Shown piece after piece: positions 46,255-56,259 of a stretch of DNA of 64,000 nucleotides (the first letter of the stretch is position 1; each line of letters starts with the position of its first letter). The position numbers and the translations under genes are program-made. This stretch comes from Salinirubrum litoreum. GTDB lineage: Archaea; Halobacteriota; Halobacteria; Halobacteriales; Haloferacaceae. Under the pieces are notes generated by a model, which worked only from the letters and a program-made list of their open reading frames with translations, had not been told where the DNA came from and made no database searches. Location of the stretch: assembly GCF_020567425.1 (NCBI RefSeq), contig NZ_JAJCVJ010000001.1, positions 1,116,001 through 1,180,000 of the forward strand, in the 5' to 3' direction.

Positions 46255-46402
46255 GACTGGAATCTCTCGCGGAACGGACGTAAAACTACCGTGCTACTGC
46301 GGTGCAGTTGGTCGGTTTCGGTCGGCGAACCGACAGCCAGGTTCGTCGAGGCGACCCGACTGCGGACCCGCCGGGGAGATTTGACTGCGGAACGTTCGCT
46401 CC

Positions 46403-46873
46403 TCAAGACCGGCGCTCCACCTGTCGCTCGAAGGCCGACACGCCGACTTCTGCGAGATCAGCCGCCTCCGCAGTGGTGGCGTCGAATCGCTCCACGGCCA
46501 ACAGCGCGCCCTCCAGTAACAGCCGACGTCGCCGGTCGCCGTCCACCGATCCTGCGCCCGCCGACTCAGCGACGACACTCGGTGATGGCAGGCGTGCCGG
46601 ACCACCGGCACCGAGTCCGTGCCGAACCGCGAACGTGGCAGTCAGCGTCGCGGTCAACAGCGACCCGGCGATCCGGTCGGCGTCGATCTCGGCATCCGTG
46701 TCGTCGCCCGACAGCACGCTCGATACCGTCGATTCCGCTTCCGCGTCGTCGGGTCGGGCGCGTTCGAGTGCGCCGGCCAGCAGAACGTACTCGCTGCTGT
46801 CGGTCTCCGCGAGGAGTGCCCGTTCCAACGCGGCGTTCTGGATCGCCACCAGTGGGTCGCCGTCGGTCGCCAC
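46403..46873 (-). CDS. Helical acidic protein, unknown
   Basis: 156 residues starting MATDGDPLVAIQNAALERAL. It consists of amphipathic helices with an acidic middle (RPDDAEAESTVSS) and a Gly/Pro break (GLGAGGPARLPSPS), then RRRLLLEGALLAVERFDATTAEAA. No Cys or catalytic motif. Composition fits a haloarchaeal soluble protein; no family recognised. It shares strand and spacing with the zinc-ribbon gene upstream. Confidence 0.6.
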   Translation of the reverse strand: MATDGDPLVAIQNAALERALLAETDSSEYVLLAGALERARPDDAEAESTVSSVLSGDDTDAEIDADRIAGSLLTATLTATFAVRHGLGAGGPARLPSPSVVAESAGAGSVDGDRRRRLLLEGALLAVERFDATTAEAADLAEVGVSAFERQVERRS

Positions 46874-46924
46874 GGTCGGATCGAACTCGGGTGTCCGGCC
46901 GCCTAAGTCTGGCGAGTCGTCGCC

Positions 46925-47191
46925 TCAGAGATACCACCGCTGGCCGCAGCCGTCACAGACCAGTTGCTTCCACGTCACGCCGCTCTCGCGTCGAAGCGGC
47001 GTGTGCTCACACTCGGGACAGGATGCCTCCACTGGATCGAGGTCGGCGTCCCCGGCGAGAAACTGGATCGTCCGGTCCTGCGCCTGTACCGTCTCCCGGA
47101 GGTCGGCGACCTCCGACTCCAGTCGGTCCACCTGCGCAGCGAGCGTCTCCTCGGTCGCTGACTCACCGTCACTGCTGTCGGTCGGAGCCAT
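46925..47191 (-). CDS. Coiled-coil zinc-ribbon protein
   Basis: 88 residues. Residues 15-45 form a coiled coil (LAAQVDRLESEVADLRETVQ). The C-terminus holds two CxxC pairs: ASCPECEHTPLRR and LVCDGCGQRWYL, a zinc ribbon ending at the C-terminal leucine. Same architecture as the bop-divergent protein at 7878-8222. Likely DNA- or protein-binding; no family name. Confidence 0.72.
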   Translation of the reverse strand: MAPTDSSDGESATEETLAAQVDRLESEVADLRETVQAQDRTIQFLAGDADLDPVEASCPECEHTPLRRESGVTWKQLVCDGCGQRWYL

Positions 47192-47510
47192 ACGGTCACC
47201 AGGGGCCGAAGGACCGTCAGTCCTCTGCCGTGCTACGGTGGGACCCGGCCCTTCGTCTGCACCGACGAGCGACGAGTCGAAACAGCAGAATCGGACGTCG
47301 GTTCAGTCGATTCGGTCACGTTCACCGCGCGGCCGTGGCTCGCGGGGGTGATCGATGGCTTCCTGCCTCCGGACGGACTACGCCGTCGAGTCGGTGTCAC
47401 CCGGGCCGCCGCGTTCGGCGCGACCGTTGGACCGTAGCGTCTCGAACGGCGGTGGCGTAGCTGGGTCGCGTCAGAATCGGACAAAAGGAGTCGTCAGCGA
47501 GCCGACCGCG
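47192..47510. other. Intergenic region without a gene
   Basis: 319 bp between the zinc-ribbon gene start and the end of the DUF gene at 47511. The plus-strand frame 47355-47594 has poor codon bias and would overlap the gene at 47511-47777 antisense. Nothing else supportable. Confidence 0.5.
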
Positions 47511-47777
47511 TCACTTCTCGCCGCCGTCGGTCAGCGGGCGACCGTCGAGGACGTGGCGCGTGTGTCGCTCGACTTCCTCGGGACCGGGGCGTGAACCGGC
47601 GGTCACGTCCGCACGGAGGCGTGCGATGAGGTCTGTCATCTGCTCGGACGATCCTTCCTCGGCGAGCGTGTCGAAGGCGTCACCGTACAGTTGTTCGTCC
47701 CAGTGACCCCACTCGCCGCTGTCGAGTTCTGCTGCGATGACGTACTCCATCTGCCGAACCGCTGCGTCGGGGCGCAT
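47511..47777 (-). CDS. Small acidic helical protein, unknown
   Basis: 88 residues beginning MRPDAAVRQMEYVIAAELDS, with WGHWDEQLYGDAFDTLAEEG and an acidic helix-rich C-terminus. The minus-strand taaactta box (about 47803-47811) is about 30 nt upstream of ATG 47777, so the leaderless start is preferred over ATG 47804. No family recognised; composition is that of a soluble haloarchaeal protein. Divergent from moaB. Confidence 0.7.
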   Translation of the reverse strand: MRPDAAVRQMEYVIAAELDSGEWGHWDEQLYGDAFDTLAEEGSSEQMTDLIARLRADVTAGSRPGPEEVERHTRHVLDGRPLTDGGEK

Positions 47778-47965
47778 ACCCGATGCCTGTACCCGGAGCC
47801 ACATAAGTTTACTCTCTTTCGGAATCGAGTTAATTCGTCCGCGTCGTCCGGTTTCGCGGCGTGGTACCGAGCCACAGCCTGCGGCCGGGGAGCACCCGAC
47901 AGACCGGCAGTGTCGGTCGATCCGTGGTCGGCGGGAGTTTTGTGGCGGGCGGCCGAAGCCGAGGT

Positions 47966-48691
<726 letters not shown>

Positions 48692-48751
48692 ACTGGCCGG
48701 AGGCGTCTCGACTCTCGCCCGCCGATAGTCAGAAGAATGCCACGACGCGCG

Positions 48752-49171
48752 TCAGCGGAACGCCACGTCGACGAGGTCCGCGTCCGGGGCCGACCGCCGA
48801 GCGTAGCGCGGGCCGTCTCCCTCGCGCCGAACCGTGAACACCCCGAAGGTCACGACCAGTCGCCGGTCCGCGAGTGTCGCCCGGAGCACCGGTCCGACGC
48901 TCGTGACGACCACGTAGGGCGGCCCCGCGACCGGCCGCGCCTGTAACTGGCCGCCGATCGCCGACACCGCACCGGCCAGCACCGCCGGGAGTCTGTCGGT
49001 GACGCCCGACCGGCGAAGTGCCGCTTCCAGGGGCGGGACGACCGCCGACCGGTCGCTCGTGGTCTCGCCTCCCCACCCCGCCGCGACCGCGTCGGCACAC
49101 TGCTCGACGGTCGCCAGCAGGTCGGCGTGGTCGCGGTGGAGGTAGTCCCGGACGAGTTCGGTATCGGACAC
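48752..49171 (-). CDS. Haloarchaeal hypothetical protein
   Basis: 139 residues from GTG 49171. Starts MSDTELVRDYLHRDHADLLATVEQCADA. It has a helical half, then a beta half ending PYVVVTSVGPVLRATLADRRLVVTFGVF and VDVAFR. No cysteines or known motif. Composition and the compact GTG start support a real gene, but no family is recognised. Convergent with moaB. Confidence 0.65.
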   Translation of the reverse strand: MSDTELVRDYLHRDHADLLATVEQCADAVAAGWGGETTSDRSAVVPPLEAALRRSGVTDRLPAVLAGAVSAIGGQLQARPVAGPPYVVVTSVGPVLRATLADRRLVVTFGVFTVRREGDGPRYARRSAPDADLVDVAFR

Positions 49172-49342
49172 GGACTCGCGTGGGTGCGGGACCGGCAAAG
49201 CTCCGACGGTCGACAGAGCGGCAAGGGTGCAGTCGGAGGCCGCGTCGTCGGAGGCGGTACAGTCGAACACGGTGTGATCGCGGCGACAGCGCGTGTGGCC
49301 GACTCCGACCACTTTTTGCTCGTGGGCCACGCTCCTGTCGGT

Positions 49343-49618
49343 ATGGACCCTACCGAGATCGAGCGACTCGTCGAGGAGTCGATTCCGGACGCCGAGGCGA
49401 CGCTGTCCCGGCCGCGTAGTCCGGATCAAGACCACGAAGACGCCCACTTCGCGGCGGTCGTCGTCTCGCCGGCCTTCGAGGGGAAGTCGCTCGTCCAGCA
49501 ACACCAGATGGTGTACGACGCGCTGGACGACCACATGACGACCGACATCCACGCACTGGAGATCAAGACGTACACCCCCGAGGAGTACGCCGAGTACGCA
49601 GACAGCGACGCGACCTGA
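49343..49618 (+). CDS. BolA family protein
   Basis: 91 residues. MDPTEIERLVEESIPDAEAT starts the BolA/IbaG fold. DAHFAAVVVSPAFEGKSLVQQHQMVYDAL holds the conserved FxGxSLVxQHxMVY segment. BolA proteins work with monothiol glutaredoxins in Fe-S trafficking; no Grx is adjacent. The gene is preceded by a small region with an acttttt box. Reliable by signature. Confidence 0.9.
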   Translation: MDPTEIERLVEESIPDAEATLSRPRSPDQDHEDAHFAAVVVSPAFEGKSLVQQHQMVYDALDDHMTTDIHALEIKTYTPEEYAEYADSDAT

Positions 49619-49735
49619 GCCGAGACGACCGAGCGCGACGGGTGGGCCAGAAACGGCGACACAGCGCGCGGGATGACTCAAACGGCTCTTTGACTCTTGC
49701 CAATTCCTTTACCTGTCTCCGTCGAAGCGACGGCT

Positions 49736-50653
49736 ATGCGACTCTCACGGAAACACCTCGGCGTCCTCGCGCTGGCTCTCCTGCTCGTCACTGCCGGCTG
49801 TTCCGGTGCCGGCGGCGGCAGTGACAGCGCACGGCAGGCCAGTGGCGGCGGGAGTAATCTCGAAGCGACCGCCGCGAGCGACGACGCGAACTACGACCAA
49901 TCGACTGCGGGTGACTCTGCGGCAGAACGCGACACCGGCGACGGCAGCGTCACGAACGTCGACTCGCTGGCGTCGAACCGCATCCTCATCCGGACCGGCA
50001 CGGTCACGCTCCGCGTCGACGACTACGCGAGCGCCCGGCGAAATCTGACGCGGTCGGTCCGCGCGCAGGGTGGCTTCGTCAGCGACGCCACACAGCAGGT
50101 CAACGGCGAGGAGAACCGGACGTGGACGACCGGTCGTGTCGTCCTCCGGGTGCCCTCCGAGAACTTCTCCGCGATGTTCTCCGACGCCGAGACCGAGGGC
50201 GACGTGCTGGACTCGACCCAGTCCACGCAGGACGTGACCGAGCAGGTCGTCGACCTGCGTGCGCGACTGGAGAACCTGAAAGCCGAGCGCGACCGCCTCC
50301 GGACGCTGTACGACCGCGCCAACGGAACCGAGGAGGTGCTGGCGGTCGGCGAACGCCTCTCGGACGTGCAGGGTGAGATCGAACGCACCGAGGCGAAGCT
50401 CCGAAGTCTCGAAGAACGCGTCGCCTACTCGACGATCACGGTCGAACTCCGGGAACCGCGTCCCGACTACGAACCGCCCGAGCAGACGCAGTGGTACGAC
50501 ACCGGCGTCGTCGCCGCGTTCCTCGAGTCCGTGGCCGGCGTCGGCGTCGTGCTCCGGGCGCTGGTCGTCGGGGTCGCCTACGCGCTCCCGTACGTGCTGG
50601 TGGCCTCGGTTCCGCTCGTCGGGATCGGACTCGTGGTCAGACGTATCAGGTGA
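49736..50653 (+). CDS. DUF4349 domain lipoprotein
   Basis: 305 residues. Signal peptide MRLSRKHLGVLALALLLVTA with lipobox TAGC (Cys near 22). A Ser/Gly/Asp-rich linker runs to about 80. The DUF4349 domain (80-250) contains ILIRTGTVTLRVDDYASAR and SDATQQVNGEE. Coiled coil DLRARLENLKAERDRLRTLYDRA and ERTEAKLRSLEERVAYSTI follow. A C-terminal transmembrane region ends in VVRRIR. Such proteins are membrane-anchored with unknown function. ATG 49736 is preferred over 49697, which precedes the signal peptide. Confidence 0.88.
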   Translation: MRLSRKHLGVLALALLLVTAGCSGAGGGSDSARQASGGGSNLEATAASDDANYDQSTAGDSAAERDTGDGSVTNVDSLASNRILIRTGTVTLRVDDYASARRNLTRSVRAQGGFVSDATQQVNGEENRTWTTGRVVLRVPSENFSAMFSDAETEGDVLDSTQSTQDVTEQVVDLRARLENLKAERDRLRTLYDRANGTEEVLAVGERLSDVQGEIERTEAKLRSLEERVAYSTITVELREPRPDYEPPEQTQWYDTGVVAAFLESVAGVGVVLRALVVGVAYALPYVLVASVPLVGIGLVVRRIR

Positions 50654-51038
50654 CCGGCCGGCCGACCCGGCGAGGCGCTCAGCGCTCCCCCCGCCGCAGA
50701 CGTGACGAAGTTCCGGCAGGAACCATAACCAGCAGAAAACATATAACCCACCTTCACTTTCCTAGGGACGGGGACGAGAGGCCGAGTGCCACAGCCGCGA
50801 CGGCCTGCCATACCCAGCATACAGTCGTCGCGGTCTGTCCCCGCCAGCGGTCACACGACCGCACCCCATCCCTTGGGCCGTGCAGTGCCGTGATCTCCAC
50901 GGCCACCTTTCCACGACTCGGTCCTCGCCGTTTCTACCCGTGTCCCGAGCGTGTGGCCAGCGACGCCACCGACCGTGAGCCGTCACTCACCACCGAACAG
51001 TGCGAGCAGTTAACACGATTCACCGCGACGTGACGGCC
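50654..51038. other. Intergenic region without a gene
   Basis: 385 bp between the DUF4349 and beta-helix genes. A TATA-like aaaacatataacc (50737-50749) could initiate transcription of a leader for the next gene, whose ATG is 290 bp away, or of a small RNA. No coding frame of normal composition. Confidence 0.45.
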
Positions 51039-53054
51039 ATGAGGTCCGACCCCGACGCGCCGAGCGGACTCTCCAGACGAGCGTATCTGAAACTCGCGGG
51101 TGCGAGTGCCGCGACCGCCGGACTCGCTGGCTGTGAGGCGGCCCGACAGGACCCGCCGGACGCACTCGCGGAACCGGTGATCGCCGACACCTACGGCGTC
51201 GGTCCCGCCGCCGCCAGACCCGAGTCGGAGTCGGTCGGCTTCCGGTACTTCGCGGTCGACACCGGCGGCGAGTTCGTCTACGACGGCGAGCGCTGGCGCG
51301 CGCAGGGATTCAGGGGACCCTTCCTCGACGCCGGGCGGATTCGAGGCATCGCGGACCGAGTCGTCCGGACCACGGCCGAACTCGAACGGGCGTTCCGGAA
51401 CCTCGAACGCGGCGACACGATCCGGATCGCCTCGGGCGTCTACCGGCCCTCGCGGTGGCTGACAGTCGACGCGAGCGACGTGACCGTGATCGGCGAGTCC
51501 CGGAGGGACACACTGATCCGGCCGGCCGACGGCGCGAACGTCGGCGGCTTTCACGTCGGGCCGAATCCCCAGAACCGGGTCGAGAACGTGCTGATCGAGG
51601 GCGTCGGCTTCGACGGCAACGAGCGGACGATGGACGATACCGTGAAGCGCTGTCACGCGTTCCTCGTCGAACACGCCTCGCAGGTGACGATCCGGGACTG
51701 TTTCGCCACGCGCACGCACCCCTACCACGAACACGACTCCGGCGGCTCTGGGTTCACCGTCCGGCGACAGGCGACCGACGTGAGTCTCGTCGGCAACTAC
51801 ACGGACGACATCGGCGACCGGTCGATCCAGGTCGCCGGTTCCGCGATCCGCGTTGCCGGCAACCGCCTGACGAACGGCTTCGACCGCGCCATCTCGCTCG
51901 ACGTGCGCCACCCGGACGGGCCGAAGTACTACGCCCGGAACGTCGGCGTCGTCAACAACGTCGGCCGGGACAACTCCACGGGATCGATCATCGGCGCGTC
52001 ACAGGGTGCACCCCAGCGACCGGGCGCGGGCAACTACGCGATCGTCGGCAACGTCGCCGCGGGCACCCACCGCCGGACGGTCTACCTCGGCATCGAAGAG
52101 GCAGTCCGAAACGTCGCTATCGTCGGTAACAGCGGGCGACAGGCCGACTTCGGCGAACCGCGGTCGGGCATCTACGTCTCGGGCAACGTCTCGGCGTTCA
52201 CCGTCGCGGGCAACACTCTCGCGGACTACTCGCTCCACGGTATCGAACTGGAGGGGACCGGATCGGACTTCACCGTCACCGGGAATACGATTCTCTCGCC
52301 CCGGCGGGACGGGATTCGCGCGGAGACGGACTGGGGGACGATCACCGGCAACGTCGTCGAGTCGCCGGGCCGCGTCGGCATCGAGGCCGCAGTCGGCAAC
52401 GCGGTCGTCGGCAACAACGCGGTCCGGGACGCCGGCGGCGACGGCATCCACCTCGGCGCGGCCGGGGACGCGGTGGTGGCGACGAACCGGGTGGCGGGGT
52501 CGGGTCGTGCCTCGCGGGGCACCGCCGAGATTCGGATCGACGGCTCCGACTGCGTGGTCGCCGGCAACGTCGTCAGCCAGAACGCGGCGTTCGGGATCAG
52601 CGAGGCGGGGGACGCCGACGGGAACGTCTTCCTCGGCAACCGTGTTCGGCGAGGGAGCGCTGGTGGGTCTGCGTCCGGCCCCTCGGGGGGGTCCGGGGCC
52701 GGCGGGTCCGGTGGTTCGGGCGACCGCGACCCGCCGCCCGAGTCGGGAGAGAGCGACCGACGGGCGTGGGACCTGCGCGGACCGACGAGTCGACTGCTGG
52801 GCAACAGTCCGGCACCCGACCCAGTCCGAGAAATCGACGTACTGGAGTCCGACGGCACCGCGACGATCAGGTTCGACCGGCCCTACGCGCGGAAACCGAT
52901 CCTCGACGTGCAGACCGAGACACCGGCCGACTGGACGATCGACTGGCGGCGCGACGCCGCCGGGAACCTCGTCGGTGCCGACCTCGCCTTCACCGACCGG
53001 GCCGGCGACCCCGCGACACCGACCGCGCAGGTCGGCGTCCGCCGACCGGAGTGA
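51039..53054 (+). CDS. Tat-exported lipobox beta-helix protein (NosD/pectate-lyase-like)
   Basis: 671 residues. The signal region LSRRAYLKLAGASAATAGLAGC combines a twin-arginine RRAYLK motif with lipobox LAGC (Cys near 36). Residues about 100-560 form a right-handed parallel beta-helix with repeating G-N-x-V turns (FTVAGNTL, FTVTGNTI, AVVGNNAV). A Gly/Ser-rich linker (560-595) precedes a C-terminal beta domain. The fold suits a surface polysaccharide lyase, glycosidase or binding protein; target unknown. ATG 51039 is the start nearest a normal Tat signal. Confidence 0.88.
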   Translation: MRSDPDAPSGLSRRAYLKLAGASAATAGLAGCEAARQDPPDALAEPVIADTYGVGPAAARPESESVGFRYFAVDTGGEFVYDGERWRAQGFRGPFLDAGRIRGIADRVVRTTAELERAFRNLERGDTIRIASGVYRPSRWLTVDASDVTVIGESRRDTLIRPADGANVGGFHVGPNPQNRVENVLIEGVGFDGNERTMDDTVKRCHAFLVEHASQVTIRDCFATRTHPYHEHDSGGSGFTVRRQATDVSLVGNYTDDIGDRSIQVAGSAIRVAGNRLTNGFDRAISLDVRHPDGPKYYARNVGVVNNVGRDNSTGSIIGASQGAPQRPGAGNYAIVGNVAAGTHRRTVYLGIEEAVRNVAIVGNSGRQADFGEPRSGIYVSGNVSAFTVAGNTLADYSLHGIELEGTGSDFTVTGNTILSPRRDGIRAETDWGTITGNVVESPGRVGIEAAVGNAVVGNNAVRDAGGDGIHLGAAGDAVVATNRVAGSGRASRGTAEIRIDGSDCVVAGNVVSQNAAFGISEAGDADGNVFLGNRVRRGSAGGSASGPSGGSGAGGSGGSGDRDPPPESGESDRRAWDLRGPTSRLLGNSPAPDPVREIDVLESDGTATIRFDRPYARKPILDVQTETPADWTIDWRRDAAGNLVGADLAFTDRAGDPATPTAQVGVRRPE

Positions 53055-53296
53055 GGTCGCGGCGACACGACGGACTCGGCCCGACAGCCTTTCGGTTCCT
53101 CCAGTTTCTGTGACAGTTCTTGCGACCGAGTAGCACGATTCGGCTGGGAAGCGTTAGACGGCTTTCTAAACGTTCTCGGGGTTTCTCGTCGCGTCGTAAA
53201 ACGACCTTTACCCGTCTCGCCGGGGGTGTGAAGCGTCCGAATCGAACCTAACGCTCGCCCCCCTTGATAACCCTCCCTGTCGTAGGCAGAAGCAAG

Positions 53297-53554
53297 ATGT
53301 CTGGTGCATCGTCGACCCCCGCTGACTACCTCCCCTCGTTCGACGCCCCCGTCGAATCGATCAGAGCGACCGCCCTCCGAACTGCCGCCGCCCCCATCCG
53401 CTTCGTCGGCTTCTGGGCCGCCGTCGCGTTGCCGTTCCTCTACCTGCCCCTGCTGTGGCAGGGACTGGAGGCGAACGAACTGACCGTGTTCGTCGGTCTC
53501 CTCGGTCTCCACCTGCTCGCGCTGGTGGTCGGCCACAACCACAGGAGCGACTGA
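53297..53554 (+). CDS. Small membrane protein
   Basis: 85 residues from ATG 53297. N-terminal MSGASSTPADYLPSFDAPVES is soluble. Two hydrophobic stretches (IRFVGFWAAVALPFLYLPLL and LTVFVGLLGLHLLALVVGH) are probably transmembrane. It ends NHRSD. No family recognised. The 242 bp before it contain a tttacc box near 53206. Confidence 0.62.
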   Translation: MSGASSTPADYLPSFDAPVESIRATALRTAAAPIRFVGFWAAVALPFLYLPLLWQGLEANELTVFVGLLGLHLLALVVGHNHRSD

Positions 53555-53798
53555 TCGCCCGAGGGAGTCGTCCCGCCCGTCACGTCGCGTGACCACACCA
53601 CGGTCGCGCGTCGACCGTGACCGAACTACCACCGGCCCTCCACCGTGGCACTCTACGTCACCGCTGGTCGTCACCCCGAGAGCGACCGTATTCGTCGCCG
53701 TCCGCGGTCGAGAGCGACAATGCTCGAAGCGACAGCATCCGACAGACAGCCCGTGACGACCGCGGTTCGACGCAACGGTCAGAAGTCGATCCCGCGCC

Positions 53799-54443
53799 TC
53801 AGAAGCCGATCCCGAAGACGAAGACGACGAGGACGGCGAGACCGACCGAGACGACGAACGTCACCGCGAACACCGGCTTGCTCCACGACAGCACCGTCTT
53901 CCCGTCGAGCGGGCCGAACGGGATCATGTTGAACCCCGCGAGGAAGAGGTTGATCGCCAGTCCGCGTCCGCCGATCAGCGTCAACAGGTCGAGACCGGCG
54001 ACGATGCCGACGATCCAGAGCGGGAAGAAGATCACGGAGAGAACGAGGTTCACGACCGGGCCGGCCAGCGCGATCAGTCCGTGCTGACGCTCGGTCAATC
54101 TGCCCTGGTGGTGGACCGCGCCGGGGGCGGCGAAGAGGAACCCGATCGTCGCCGAGACGACGGCGAGAAACAGCATCCCGTAGTCGGCCCGGAACTCCGC
54201 GATCTGGCCGTACCGCACCGCCGTCACCTTGTGACCGAGTTCGTGGAGCAGGAAGCCCACACCCGCGGTGAGGAGACTGACGACGATCAGGACGACTGCG
54301 GTGCCGCCCGAGAGGGCCGCGACGAACCGCGTCCCGCCACCCTCGAAGAAGATGGCGAAGGCGAGGCCGAGGGCGGCCCACGCGACCAGTAGATCCCGGA
54401 TCTCGTCGCTGCTGAACTGGAGGCGACCGCTGCCGAGGCTCAC
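53799..54443 (-). CDS. M50 family site-2-type membrane metalloprotease
   Basis: 214 residues, polytopic. Zinc motif HELGH (about 68-72) in VGFLLHELGHKVTAVRYG. The second motif NMIPFGPLDGKTVLSWSK (about 178-195) supplies the third zinc ligand (Asp in LDG). GPVVNLVLSVIFF is the conserved NxP-type region. Family members cleave transmembrane substrates. The start GTG 54443 overlaps the traB stop (GTGA), so translation is coupled to the TraB protein. Confidence 0.9.
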   Translation of the reverse strand: MSLGSGRLQFSSDEIRDLLVAWAALGLAFAIFFEGGGTRFVAALSGGTAVVLIVVSLLTAGVGFLLHELGHKVTAVRYGQIAEFRADYGMLFLAVVSATIGFLFAAPGAVHHQGRLTERQHGLIALAGPVVNLVLSVIFFPLWIVGIVAGLDLLTLIGGRGLAINLFLAGFNMIPFGPLDGKTVLSWSKPVFAVTFVVSVGLAVLVVFVFGIGF

Positions 54444-56134
54444 GTCAGGGCCCCCCAGATGAGGTCGGCGCTGTTGCGCGCCCCGTCTATCATCAGCCGA
54501 CTCACGCCGTCTAACCCGCCCAGTTCCTGTCCGAACAGCGGGAGGACGTAGGTGACGAACAGCAGACTGGCGACGATGCTCCCGATGTTCGTCGCCGCGA
54601 CGATCATGATGAGACGGAACAGCGGGACGTCGAACATCTCGCCGACGAGGTCGGTCAGTGGCTTCTCCTCGTCGGACAGCAGTCTGTTCAGCGTCGAGAT
54701 GTCGGAGACGTTGACCGGCGTGTGGCGGAGTTCGACGTAGCCCGTGAACCAACCCGGCGCGAGCAAGGGGTTCACCGACGTCATCCACGCCACGAGACCG
54801 CCGACGAGCGAGGACGACCAGCGCGCGCCCGCCAGTTTCGCCAGGCCGAACGCGAAGACCCCGTTGACGACGAACCACGCCGCAAAGAGTCGAAGGAGGA
54901 AGTCGTTCCGCACCCCGGCCATCGCCAGCAGGACGAAGAAGGCGACGAAGCCGACCGAGATGGCTCCGGCGAGCAGCTTCCCCCACGGGAAGCCGGTCGA
55001 CTCGGCCGTACCGGTCAGCGACTCCATCGGCGGGAGTGTCTCTGGCTCGGCGAGGTAGCGTTCGATCCCCTCGCGGTGACCCGCACCGACGATGGCGACG
55101 ACGTGCTTCCCCTGTGCTCGCAGGTCGACGAGGTTGTGCGCGATGTAGGCGTCACGCTCGTCGATCAGCGCCTCCGCGCCGCCGGGGCTGAACTGCCGGA
55201 ACTCCTCCATCATCATCGAGACGACGTCGGTGTCGGTCAACTCTGCCATGTCGAACTCCTCGTACTCCTCCTCGGCACCGGCGTCGAGTCCCAGTACGTC
55301 GATTGCGATGCCGGCGACCGCGCCGACCAAGACGCCCAGCGAGACGCCCAGCGTCATGCTCCCGACGATGCGCACCGCGAAGTCGCCCAACACGGCGGAG
55401 ACGAGTGGGTCGGCCAGTCCGAGACCGACGCCGCCGACGATGCCGACCGCGAGACCGCCGCCGATGCCGTACAGCAGGCTCCGGTCGGCGTCGACGAACT
55501 GCTGGGCGACGGCGTCGAGGACGTAGCTCCCGACGACCGCGAGCAGCAGCCCACCGGTGAGACGGGTCATGATCGGTAGCCCGATGCCGAAGACGGACTC
55601 GCCGAGCAGGCCGATGATCGGGCCGGCGATCAGGCCGACGATCAGGCCGGCCGTGAGACCGACGACCCGCGAGTCGGTGACGCCGAAGGCGAGGCCACCG
55701 ACCATGTGGAGTTTCTCGCGGAGCGACATCCGCGCCCAGAAGCGCTGGATCGTGTTCTGGATGTCCCGATCGACCAAGGCCACGTCGATGCCGAACTCCT
55801 CGGCGGTCTCGCAGGCGGCGAGCATGTCGGCACCCGGCTGGATGTCGAACTTCTCGCCCATCTGCGTCTGGACGTACGAGAGCATCCAGTAGGCGATGAA
55901 CTGGAAGACGGTGTTGCCGCGCAGGAGGTCGCCCGGTTCGATGTCGTCCGGGGTCTCGCCCTGCATCTGGCGGTAGCGCCCCTCGTCCAACTCGACTGCG
56001 ACCACGTCCGGTCGCTCCTCGTCGATGACACGCTCTACCTCCTCGACGGAGTCGGCAGAGACGTGTGCGGTGCCGACGACGCGGACGCTCCCCTCGCCGG
56101 GGTCGTCGCCAGCGGTCGCCACCTGTTCACTCAT
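54440..56134 (-). CDS. TraB/GumN family membrane protein
   Basis: 564 residues. The N-terminal TraB domain starts near residue 17 with VRVVGTAHVSADSVEEVE and VVAVELDEGRYRQM. A pAD1-TraB-like domain continues to about 370 with HVVAIVGAGHREGIERYL. Multiple transmembrane segments lie at 150-280 and 395-550. TraB domains are putative metalloproteases related to Tiki/EreA, and often occur with multi-helix extensions in archaea. The stop overlaps the M50 start, suggesting a two-protein membrane proteolysis unit. Confidence 0.88.
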   Translation of the reverse strand: MSEQVATAGDDPGEGSVRVVGTAHVSADSVEEVERVIDEERPDVVAVELDEGRYRQMQGETPDDIEPGDLLRGNTVFQFIAYWMLSYVQTQMGEKFDIQPGADMLAACETAEEFGIDVALVDRDIQNTIQRFWARMSLREKLHMVGGLAFGVTDSRVVGLTAGLIVGLIAGPIIGLLGESVFGIGLPIMTRLTGGLLLAVVGSYVLDAVAQQFVDADRSLLYGIGGGLAVGIVGGVGLGLADPLVSAVLGDFAVRIVGSMTLGVSLGVLVGAVAGIAIDVLGLDAGAEEEYEEFDMAELTDTDVVSMMMEEFRQFSPGGAEALIDERDAYIAHNLVDLRAQGKHVVAIVGAGHREGIERYLAEPETLPPMESLTGTAESTGFPWGKLLAGAISVGFVAFFVLLAMAGVRNDFLLRLFAAWFVVNGVFAFGLAKLAGARWSSSLVGGLVAWMTSVNPLLAPGWFTGYVELRHTPVNVSDISTLNRLLSDEEKPLTDLVGEMFDVPLFRLIMIVAATNIGSIVASLLFVTYVLPLFGQELGGLDGVSRLMIDGARNSADLIWGALT

Positions 56135-56259
56135 TGGCCCCTGCTACTGGGCGGGCGCTGTTATCGTTGTCGGAAGCACGACACGGGCCGATCACCGGCC
56201 GTCACTCGGGAGCGACCGCTCGCCGACCCCGGCACAGTCTTTTGTCGCCGCCCGTCGTC

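Noticed and set aside
47355-47594. 79-codon plus frame
   Set aside because: Overlaps the 47511-47777 gene antisense, with poor composition and no promoter.
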